From Ampelocalamus luodianensis (lineage: Eukaryota > Streptophyta > Magnoliopsida > Poales > Poaceae): 64,000 nucleotides of DNA. Positions 55,688 to 64,000 of this stretch are shown piece by piece. The stretch's first letter is position 1. Every line of letters begins with the position of its first letter. The stretch covers positions 23,391,408 to 23,455,407 of the forward strand of contig CM070632.1 in the NCBI GenBank assembly GCA_036346255.1, read 5' to 3'. A program made the translations under genes and the position numbers. The notes under the pieces were generated by a model. It ran no database searches, had not been told where the DNA came from, and was given only the letters and a program-made list of their open reading frames with translations.

Positions 55688-57292
55688 TGACCTACTACCT
55701 AGCTTGGAACATGTACCTTCCAATTATTTGGTTCCACATATCACAATCTATTGCATGTTCGCCAAGGAATACTTTCATCTAGCAACCTTCGAATTCCTGA
55801 TTGTGATTTAACAACACATCTAAGTTCAAGTTTTTGCTATATATCATGCATGATTGCACATTTAAAAGGGTGAGTAAACGTTGTAGACTCTATTTCGCCA
55901 ACGAAGTGGATCCTCTGATTTTGAGAAGAACGGTTGAGATCGAGACAGGCAACTAAGCAGCTCCAAGAACCTTGTAAGACGGTCCACTACCTCAAGATCT
56001 CACTTGCATCGATGGTCGATCCAAGACAGTGATTTCGCATCGAACGGACACCGCAAGCTTTGCATCATGCCGGCCGTTCCCTCCCAAAACAAAGTCCATA
56101 TACACACACGGTTTTGGTCAAAATGGTTGTAGCGTATCACTTTGATCTTGGCTAGCTGCATGCACGCTGGGAACCGTTACTAGCAACGTTTTGACAAGCG
56201 ACGATCCATGAAGCATTAAAATATAGCCACTCTTTTGGAAAGAAAGATCGTGGAGCATCGCCGTGCCGGTGGTAACGACTGATCAAGACTAAGAGAGGAT
56301 ATTACTGTTAGAGAACTCTTGGCCATGCTCAATAGTCAATGCTTGGTGCCCAAAAAGCTCACCTCCCAGAGAAAGCGAGTTTACATCTTGCATTTGGAAT
56401 ATTTTGCTCGTTTATACATGCAACAGGTGAAATTAACTTGCATTTTGATGGTATGTTATTGTCGATGGATTGCAGTACTGTCGATGGCATCATTACATGA
56501 ACAATGTCATAAGAAAGTTGAGCTAGCACAACTTGCACATCTTCAGAAATGTGACCAATTAAACAGAAAGATTGCTTCAATAATAATGCTAGCTCCTAAT
56601 TTGTGAAACACACTGATTCCTAGCAAAAGCAGCAACGCCCTCAGAAGAGTTTGATTCTCCAGCCTGATAGCATCATACCATTCTGACATTTTTACCTCAC
56701 CAACAAAAGTAGCAAAAGCATTTGGGAGGAGGGGACCACTCGCGTCCAATCTATGTTCCAACGAAGATGTAGTCAGCAAATGTCTTTGAGGTACAATGAT
56801 TCAGGCCTCACTACCTAATAACTCATGTTAAATCTGGCATTTGTCTAGGGAGAAAAAAACTGATATGTACTTACTTGCTAACCAGATCGAAAGTTTGCAA
56901 GAGACCATATTCCAGATTGAGGAAAATTAAGCAAGAGGAATTAGAAACTAGTTTTGACACTTACGATGAGAGGGTCGACACCGTCTTTCAGATTGAGGTA
57001 TAGCAAGAGGAATTAGGAACTCTATTTCACATTTGGAGGACAACTCAACATTAGTGTAGAGCACAAAGAAGCAAGGAAAGTAAAGAAACCTTCGATGGTA
57101 AATGCGCTCGAAAGATTCAATCACATGGCGTTGAAGAATTTATTAAATAAAAAATAAAAGCAAATGGTATACACATCAATGGAGAAGTGTCATACCTTGA
57201 AGGGAGTCACTACGTGATAAATTAATCAGCTATCTTTTCTGTTCTCTTCTTGTTATGGACAAAGAAATTTTATCTGTTAGACTTACAAGAAA
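55688..57292. other. Unrecognised region
   Basis: No gene recognised. The frame at 56319-56606 (95 codons) has no family resemblance. Short old direct repeats such as caagaggaattag (about 56933 and 57006) are present. Confidence 0.4.
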
Positions 57293-57363
57293 GCACCAGT
57301 GGTCTAGTGGTAGAATAGTACCCTGCCACGGTACAGACCCGGGTTCGATTCCCGGCTGGTGCA
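57293..57363 (+). tRNA. tRNA-Gly (anticodon GCC)
   Basis: 71 nt. The acceptor arms gcaccag and ctggtgc pair perfectly, with discriminator A at 57363. D-arm, anticodon stem with loop ctGCCac (GCC at 57325-57327) and T-arm gggttcgattccc are all intact, giving matches to the internal A and B boxes of RNA polymerase III. No intron and no encoded CCA. A tctttttc run directly follows as terminator. It looks functional and nuclear. Confidence 0.96.
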
Positions 57364-57370
57364 TCTTTTT
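57364..57370 (+). terminator. Pol III terminator of tRNA-Gly
   Basis: A run of five T directly after the tRNA end. Confidence 0.75.
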
Positions 57371-57377
57371 CCTGTTT

Positions 57378-57585
57378 TCTTTTGATTTTGTTGTTTGCTT
57401 GACTGCTTTTGCACACAAGAGATCTCCTTCAGAGATGCAAAACTGGCATGTCAAATTTTTTTTTTTGCCAAAGTTGCGTTTTGATTTTGTTGTTTGCTTG
57501 ACTGCTCTTGCACACTCACAATAAATCTCCTTCAGAGATGCAAAACTGGCATGTCAAAATTCTTTTTGCCGAAGTTGCATTTGTT
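57378..57585. repeat. Tandem duplication downstream of the tRNA
   Basis: About 100 bp starting ttgattttgttgtttgcttg (57381) is repeated from 57480, with identical blocks such as gagatgcaaaactggcatgt and small indels. High similarity indicates a fairly recent event. No gene. Confidence 0.85.
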
Positions 57586-58091
57586 AAGTGGGGAAGCTGA
57601 AGATGACACAATCTCGTCTACTCCACGGTATTAGTTCTACAGAAAGGACAATCAAAGGACGAATTCTCCAAAAGAACATAGCGTACCATTCAACTCGTTT
57701 TTTGGCCATGTATCATTGGTAGCATGAACAATGTTAATTGCGTTCTTTTAGTACTTGCTACCAAAGTATATAATTAAATAACTAATGACGTTCACCAGTT
57801 GCTTGTTAGCCCAAACAGTGGATTCATCAGGCACTGCCGGATGTTATCAGTGAGACTGAATACACAAATATGAAGAAGGTTATAGTGATTCATAGATTAT
57901 TCTGCACCAGTTTGTTTATGTTGTATCACTTAAAAATATAAAAATATATATATATATATTTAAAAAAAACTCCTCTAAGCGCAAGTAAGGCTTGGAGCAC
58001 CACCACCACCAGGTCCACCACCACCAAACGTGAAAGGTAATCAACATGTAATAAGTCCATTGGAAATTAACAATTAACCCTCGGCTACTGC
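57586..58091. other. Unrecognised AT-rich stretch
   Basis: Includes an (AT)n run near 57945-57960 and a (CCA)n-like run near 57999-58026. No gene. Confidence 0.4.
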
Positions 58092-58106
58092 AAAACATGG
58101 CTGCAG

Positions 58107-58285
58107 TTTTTTTTAGAGAATGCGTAAAAGGATTGCGCATCACATTCATTAAGGTAGAAGAGATCAAAACATAGTACATACAGACCAAGCGACCCCAACA
58201 ACACAGAAGAAATCAACAACACGGAAGAAATTGCAGAGTAACTAAACTACCACGACCCTGAAAGCTAAAAACTAAGCTACAGATC
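58107..58285 (-). mobile_element. 5'-truncated LINE-like insertion
   Basis: A 179-bp insert starts with a T run (poly(A) on the minus strand) followed by agagaatgcgtaaaagg, the type of tail seen on grass LINE copies. It is flanked by a perfect 15-bp duplication, aaaacatggctgcag (58092-58106 and 58286-58300). Poly(A), a long target duplication and extreme 5' truncation together indicate LINE-mediated insertion. It is too short to name the family. Confidence 0.85.
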
Positions 58286-58570
58286 AAAACATGGCTGCAG
58301 GTGAAATTTACAGCATACTTGTACACTTTTCAGCACGAAACATAATATGCACCCAGTGACCTAAGTGGAGGACCTGTAATAGAATGAAAGGGCGTGAGAC
58401 TAGACTCTGGAAATTGGAGGCACAGCGATATGCAAAACCGTGAAATAAAAACTTACCTTTCAGAAGATGACTAGAACTAGAAGAGGCTGTCGTTATACTG
58501 CAACACACCTATTTATGCTAGAACACTAGAGTACAACTCATTTATGCTTGAACTGGAGACCTTTAGTAGC

Positions 58571-58721
58571 TCATGGGATGCTTCTTGATGAATACCAATA
58601 GACCCTACATGTTTCGTGCCATTTCCTCCCTCCCCTTTGCTTCTTTAGTAACTTCTTTTCTCGAGTAATATCACGGCCATAATAGCACTTGCCCAGAACA
58701 TTCTTTCTCGTTGCTTTCAGA
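58571..58721 (-). pseudogene. C-terminal exon of LepA/EF4 (GUF1-like) GTPase gene
   Basis: Leftward exon after an acceptor-like tttctag (58723-58722). It reads LKATRKNVLGKCYYGRDITR then EKKLLKKQRGGRKW, the conserved C-terminal region of LepA/EF4 that contacts the ribosome. The usual KKRM-type continuation is shifted, and the frame ends at a stop at 58571. A shifted frame goes on with HQEA and HELLKVS, as expected of the family. The usual neighbouring exons were not found to the right before the MULE at about 59400, so this is a gene remnant or a fragment cut by transposition. A donor-like aaag/gtaagt near 58455 suggests a further 3' exon. Confidence 0.7.
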
Positions 58722-59400
58722 CTAGAAATGGTGAAAGCAAGTAAGATAAGTCCACGGTACAGCAGACAGTTAACCTGATGGTGAACAGAATATTTACCAA
58801 TGACAATTAATAATGCTGTGGGTACAAATTCGGGCTGGGTAAAGCTACTTGGTCACCTGGACCATTCACAGATGTGGTAACCAAATAGGATGAGACTATG
58901 GACCCTGATCTATAAAATTGAAGGCTGCCTGGACATAATTTTGCATGCAGTTCTTAAAGTTATACTTGGAACATGGAACTAGTACGAGGCTAGACAAAAT
59001 GCTTAACAATTTGGTCTAAGAAGCAAATAGACTAGTCAGCTTTGTAAAAAGCTAAATGCTTTTCTAGAAAAAAAAAATCTTATTGGTTGTTTTTACGTCT
59101 TAAGTTTTTATGTTATTTTCTGGCAGTAAATGCTTAAGGAGCAAAGATATTCTAAAACATGTGTCCACCCGGACTACCCAGAATCTGAAAGAGAATGAGT
59201 AATAATGCTGATCTTACTTGGAAGTTCACTGCATCTGAACTTCTCTTCTGATGAAAGGAATGTTCTTTTCCTGAATGGATATCAATGCTCCTGCAATTTG
59301 AGTGAAGTGCACACATATAATGAAATACTTGTCAGGTCCGGGATACAAACTGTAGACCAAAAGAATTTACTGTCTACATATACATGTACAGAGATTTGAT
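58722..59400. other. Region upstream of the LepA exon
   Basis: Possible intron. An exon-like segment near 59220-59300 (leftward, with acceptor-like attgcag) could not be assigned. Nothing else is recognised. Confidence 0.35.
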
Positions 59401-59489
59401 AGGAAAAGTAGGATTTTTTTAAATAATATTAATTTAAAAGATAATTACAAAAATAAATAGTCAAAAAAAAAATCACAAAACTAGGTGCA

Positions 59490-59715
59490 TGTACTCCTAT
59501 CGCCATTCCAATTGGCAAAGAAACCTATGCACTGGCGATAGGGGACTCAACAGTACATCTAGATGTCCCTGTCGCCAGTTGAATTAGCGACAGGTCCATG
59601 TCGCCATTCCAATTGACGACAGAGATCCTAATTTTTAATACTAAAATTTGGAAAACCGTCATTTCAAATGGCGATTGGGATACCACAAGTCTCTGTCGCT
59701 ATTCCAAATGGCGAT
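59490..59715. repeat. Inverted cgccattcc-type repeats in the MULE left end
   Basis: About five units of gtcgccattccaattggcga form, each a near-palindrome (cgccattccaattggcg), separated by 25-45 bp spacers. This layout resembles the CACTA subterminal arrays, though the motif is unrelated. Confidence 0.8.
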
Positions 59716-59725
59716 ACAATCTCCC

Positions 59726-59732
59726 TATAAAA
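59726..59732 (+). promoter_or_regulatory. TATA box of the MULE transposase
   Basis: tataaaa after the repeat block, about 280 bp before the first ATG of the transposase-like frame. Confidence 0.55.
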
Positions 59733-61346
59733 GACCTTTGAAACCTAAAATTCGAGGGGAAAATCACTTTTATTTAGAAAAAAGAGAAAGAGGGGAGGGA
59801 AGGGAGAGGAGTAGAGGTGAGGAGAGAAACTAGTAAAGCGCTGCCTATCCGATCGTCCACCTTTCAGGTAATTTTTTTTAACCGAATAGATTACATAGTT
59901 TTAGATATACAGTTACGTAGTGTAATATGTTGTACATAATCCTTTTCGGTAGGTAGTTTAATTTTAGATATGTGATTAATCTTGGAAATCTTGTTTACGG
60001 TGCAGTATGTCAAATATGTATGACGTCATCAACTTCAAAATTTACTACGGTCAGGAGACTTATTCTTGAGGGTCCTGAGGGGATTTATTTGCGTTATTTC
60101 CAATCGGCGACCGTGCCCCTAAGAAGACCAGAGCAGCGTACATAGGGCGTTGTGATGCGATGGTTATTCCACTTATTCGATATGGACTATGCTGTGTATG
60201 ATCTAAGATTGAGTTGTCTTGCCCCCCGAGCATCACAGGGCACATATTGAGAGTTAGTGCAGCTGAAAGGAACAAGGTCATGGCAGTTATATGTACGCAT
60301 GGCGAGGAAGGAATGGTGGGATTTAGTCCTTCTGGCCTAGACATATGCCAAGCCCACTCTTGCATTGGCAGCTGAACAAGAAGAGAGTGGTGATGACAAA
60401 GAAGTCGGGGACTCCAGTCACAGTGCAGCACACACAACGGCCGAAGGTCCGGGAGTACCTGATCATGTCGATGAAGACCCTGTGGAAGGAGCTCCTCCAG
60501 TCAGGCAAGCTAGTAGGCTTGCTGACGAGGATGAGGAGCTGGAAGCCCTAGTGCAAAGGATGGATCTCGAAGACCGAGACTACATGGCATTGTCAGAAGA
60601 TGAAGGATCCGACGATGAGAATATTGTGGACCAGCAGGCGGTTCCATCCGAGTAAAACACATACTAGTTCGACAACCTCGTTGTTAACGAAGGATCCCGT
60701 GTGCCGTGAGAGTACAACCAGAGCGAGGTCAGATAAGGAGCTATGTACAAGTGCAAAGAGGCCATGCAGGAGGCGGTCAAATTCTAGGTCTTATCGGTGC
60801 GACGTACATTTATAGTCGTCAAGTCTAACCCAAGATGCTACAACGTAAAGTGCGATATAGAGGGATACCCTTGGCAAGTGAACGGATTTCAACCTAAGTG
60901 AACACCTACTGGAAGTGCTCTATAGTAGTCCCTCACATGTGTCATCGTTGGGACAGCACAGTCCCATAGGAACCTGTCATCAGGCTTCATTGCAAACCTC
61001 ATGCGGTGAGATCGTGGATAATCTAGATTTTGAGCCACGATCTATCATTCAGGCGATTGAGGCAAGGTTCCAGTACACAGTCAGCTATGCCAAACCGTAG
61101 AGGGCAAAACAGAAGGCATTGAAATCAAGGTTCGGTATGTTCGTGGACTTTAACACAACCTCCCCGGGCTACTCCGAGTCATACAAGACAGAATTCCGGC
61201 ACTCATGTCGACATCCAAGATTCCACGCATCCGAAGTGGGGCAATAAGAGGGTACTGAAGCGAACATTCTTCGCCTTTGGTCTATGCATCAATGCATTAC
61301 GGCACTACCGTCCAATCTTGTGCGTGCATGGCACATTCCTGACTGG

Positions 61347-62822
61347 CAGTGGCGTAGCCAGGATTTGTAGCTATAGTGGTCCATTGTCTAAAATTTATTT
61401 AACCACTATAAAATTAAAATATCGATGCACGCAAGTATATGAATTACGAAATGCAATTAAGGTAAAAGGACATCGAACTTCATAAAATAGACGAATATAG
61501 CTCTCTTAACATAGAATTGAAATATTACATACTCATAGTAGTTGAAGAGCGATGCGTCACTACTTCTTCTTCTTGTCAGGCCTGCGCCTTCTAATAGCCA
61601 TGAAAGTGTTGATGATCTCTTCTTCACTCAATTGTAAGAAGATATCCGCTCAATAAAAGTGACTAGACAATCATCCGTAAGGCTATCATCCATCTTATTT
61701 CGCAACTTATTCTTGATAAAGGTCATTGCAGAAAATATTCTTTCAACACTTGCGGTAGCCACCGGTAGAAGCAATACCAATTGGATAAGTAAATAGACCC
61801 AATGATAAACTTTATCCCTCTTTGTTTCAACAAGTTTTACTAAGAGGTCAACAAGATTGTTTAGGCCTTTGAACATTTCATCTTTTCTCATGTCATCAAT
61901 AAAGGTTTCAAGTTGCAAGGCCTTTGTTTCAAGTTTCAATTTATCAAACTAATAATCTTATACTACAAAAAAACATATAATCACTGTGATTGAATGATTC
62001 TGCGCGCCATAGCAAAAGTTGACTTGGAAGCATCGTAGAAACGATGAACCACGATGTCATTGATAATTTTCTTTATTTCTTCTTTCTCCTACATTTCAAG
62101 TTTATAAGTTATAATCCTAACATTTGATGAAGAAAACAACAATCATCATTCATCGAGTTGAAAATTCCCATTTCTCGAAAGAAATTGGAAAAATGGGGGA
62201 AATTAAGACAAGAATTAATACCTAACTCAATCTTTCCGAATTCCAATTCGTTGGGGTGCTTAGGTGTTTCGTTGCCTCTCCACAACTAATCTCACGTGTG
62301 TATATATCGCATAACTAAGGGTAGTACGCTCGGTTCTGTATAGTACCATGTAATCTTTGCGTTCTATACCTACTAATGGTAGTGCGTACACCATATATAC
62401 ATGATGATTCTCGTCAAAAATATATATATACATGATGATTAGATGGAACTACAACAGAAGAAGCAACGAGATTACTGTAAGAAGCTCGGTGGCGGCAAGG
62501 TCTCCAATCCAGGCGGCAAAGTGCGGTGGCGGCGTCAGGAACGAGGGCTACTGGCGGTCGACCATCCGAGGCGAGACAGGCGGGCGATGGCACCGTGTTC
62601 TGTTCTTGCCTTCTCGGGCTCTCGCCTCTCGGTCTCGGCTACACGCACGCAGCGACCAATAGCGATCAAGCAACTGCAAAGATCGGCCAATGCCATCGAG
62701 GCATCGGCGACAAGCGATCAGCCGCGTGCATCGTCCCCGGAGCCGCGGCGTTGTTTTGCTTGGGCCGCGCGCAGCGCGCAGGTGGTCCGCGCCCACGGGG
62801 ACCACCCCGCAGCTCGCCATCG
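61347..62822 (-). mobile_element. hAT element inserted in the MULE transposase
   Basis: The left end cagtggcgtagccaggattt is typical of plant hAT termini. The right end reads gctcgccatcg, an altered form of the expected gctacgccactg. The MULE frame is cut exactly between GTFLTG and KYK. The flanking octamers are ctgactgg (61339-61346) and ccgatcgg (62823-62830), related but not identical. Changes at both right-hand sites turn ctg into cg-type sequence, as elsewhere in the window. A transposase remnant lies inside, and the right third (62440-62820) is GC-rich. Confidence 0.8.
61628..61939 (-). pseudogene. hAT transposase C-terminal (dimerisation) fragment
   Basis: Leftward frame of 103 codons with LVLLLPVATASVERIFSAM and KNKLRNKMDDSLTDDCLV, the hAT family C-terminal dimerisation region (TTF-type/ZMYM1-like group). 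The ordinary protein is 700-800 aa, so BED finger and catalytic parts are missing. The frame ends naturally. It probably derives from an internally deleted copy that depends on another element for movement. Confidence 0.88.
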
Positions 62823-64000
62823 CCGATCGGAAAGTACAAGAGTCGAATCATCGATTGAAATAGCGACAGACGGGAACAATCAAGTTCTTCCTATGGCATT
62901 CGCTTTCGTTGAAAGTGAGAACACAGACAGCTGGTTGTAGTTCCTGAGGAATTTAAGGATTTCTGTTGTACAGAGCCGTCCTAACGTATGTGTCATACAT
63001 GATCGACATGCGGGCCTGCTGAGTGCAATAACTCAGCCACAACAAGAAGAGAACGACCACTTCTATGGGCGAATCTGCAGAGCAGGTGATGCATGAGGCA
63101 CTTGGATGCAAACTTCTATAAGCAGTTCCGTAACAAGGACTTGTTGAACCTGTTCAAGCGGCTGTGCAACCAGAACAAGTAACGAAAATTTGAAGCACTC
63201 TGGAAGATTCTAGATGAGCGGACCCAGACGCACAAAAAGAGGCGGCGAAAAAGGCCACCCCACGTGCTGACCAGGCCCCTAAAGCATTGCCACAGCTACC
63301 CACAGATGGTCTTAGTATGGCAAGGGAGACGGAGACGCGGTGAAATGCTTTTCAGACTGGATTGAGCATGAGCCTAAGGAGAAGTGGTCGTTGCTACATG
63401 ACGGGTGGTGTACGATATGGTGTCATGACAACTAATCTAGCCAAGGTGTACAATTGGATCATGCGCGGTGCCAAGTGCCTCCCTTTGGTTGTTATTATAG
63501 AGGCAATTCTCCGCGGTACCACAAATTACTTTGTTAACAGAAGCAACAAAGCGCCACTCGCTATGGCAAATGACAGAGCACTCTACTCCGCCATGATCAC
63601 CAAGTACATGGAGGAGAAGAGCAAGAAGGGTGAGATGCATCAGGCATTCAAGATGGGCACAAGAAAGCTTCGTTTCGAGATAATATGCAGAGATAAAGGA
63701 CGTCACAGGACGAACAGCGAGAGGATCACCCACGAATGCACGCTACGCCGCGCTAGTTGCGTATGCACTTGCAACAAGTCTCTTCTTCTGCATAGCCCCT
63801 GCTCCCATGTCATGACCACATGTTCGACGGTGGCGCAGCATCCCGCCAATACCTCTCCGACTATTTCAACGAGGAGGTGATGCAAACCTGGAGTGCAGAG
63901 ATGTATAGTTATGACGTGGTTGGCCATTTCACTGGCCATTCGACTTAGGAGCAACTTATTTGGGCCGCAGACATTGGTAAGCTGAAGGGAAAGGTTGACC

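Larger units (their letters stand above)
59410..64000 (+). mobile_element. MULE (Mutator-like element), right end outside window
   Basis: A decayed MULE transposase reads rightward from about 60007 past the window edge. The probable left end is the ggatttttttaaataatatt tract near 59410, by resemblance to AT-rich MULE termini. The matching end and 9-bp duplication lie outside, so the boundary is approximate. A block of inverted repeats (59490-59715) and a TATA box precede the gene. A hAT element is inserted at 61347. Confidence 0.75.
60007..64000 (+). pseudogene. MULE (MuDR-type) transposase, broken by stops and a hAT insertion
   Basis: The N-terminus reads MSNMYDVINFKIYYG at 60007. An acidic linker (DEDEELEALVQRMDLEDRDY) lies at about 60510-60570, followed by a MuDR domain near 60750-60880 (EAMQEAVKF, NPRCYNVKCDIEG). 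The catalytic MULE region starts HYRPILCVHGTFLTG at about 61300-61346, is broken by the hAT insert, and resumes at 62831 with KYK, then ATDGNNQVLPMAFAFVESEN and RPNVCVIHDRHAG. A SWIM-type zinc finger with CVCTCNKSLLLHSPCSH lies near 63757-63815. Stops and slips occur throughout. The DDE-type enzyme would act on MULE termini in the nucleus. This copy cannot. Confidence 0.85.

Noticed and set aside
62443..62940. 165-codon ORF at the right of the hAT element
   Set aside because: It runs from GC-rich hAT sequence across the insertion boundary into the MULE. Only its last part (DGNNQVLPMAFAFVESEN) is real, and that belongs to the MULE transposase.

Overview
The window is a plant nuclear segment, most likely from a large-genome grass (Poaceae). 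The signs are nested LTR retrotransposons primed from initiator-Met tRNA (tggtatcagagc), three two-gene CACTA elements of one family, hAT, MULE and LINE copies, spliceosomal introns, and one eukaryotic tRNA-Gly(GCC). Almost no bases belong to intact host genes. The species cannot be read from the sequence.

Layout. 1-778 is an antisense piece of a long Gypsy-type LTR. It sits in a gag-only Copia-like element (779-20941), which is itself split by CACTA-1 (2658-19370, TSD TTA). CACTA-1 holds a decayed Ty1-copia element (3313-10595). 20942-27747 is a relic host region with a Shaker-type K+ channel fragment, a hAT-like element carrying two MOB1 exons, and a two-exon HIPP (heavy-metal-associated isoprenylated) gene. 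27753-30737 is a solo LTR (TSD TTGTC). CACTA-2 (30979-42479, TSD TTT) follows, with an inverted transposase segment, an F-box/SEL1 gene fragment and an unidentified cargo. 43943-44828 is a non-autonomous hAT (8-bp TSD). CACTA-3 (46407-55684, TSD CAG) has an internal deletion joining its two genes and a second solo LTR (50985-54349, TSD GCTCA). 55688-59400 carries the tRNA, a LINE tail with a 15-bp TSD, and a LepA/GUF1 exon. From about 59400 to the right edge lies a MULE with a hAT element inserted in its transposase.

How the genes work together. The CACTA family carries a TNP2-type transposase (transposase-associated N-terminus, Transposase_21, DUF4218, DUF4216) and a second gene joining a Transposase_24-like region to a Ulp1/C48 SUMO-protease-like domain. 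Both lie between ends packed with inverted copies of a short motif (acagacggt), the presumed binding sites for element proteins. All three copies are broken, each differently: retrotransposon insertion into the protease gene (CACTA-1, CACTA-3), inversion and host-gene capture (CACTA-2), deletion fusion (CACTA-3).

A caution. In CACTA-2, the inner Copia and parts of the MULE/hAT block, many CAG, CTG and CCG sites seem changed to CG or GCG relative to homologous copies. This looks like long-read base-calling error at methylated CHG sites, so some frameshifts there may not be real.
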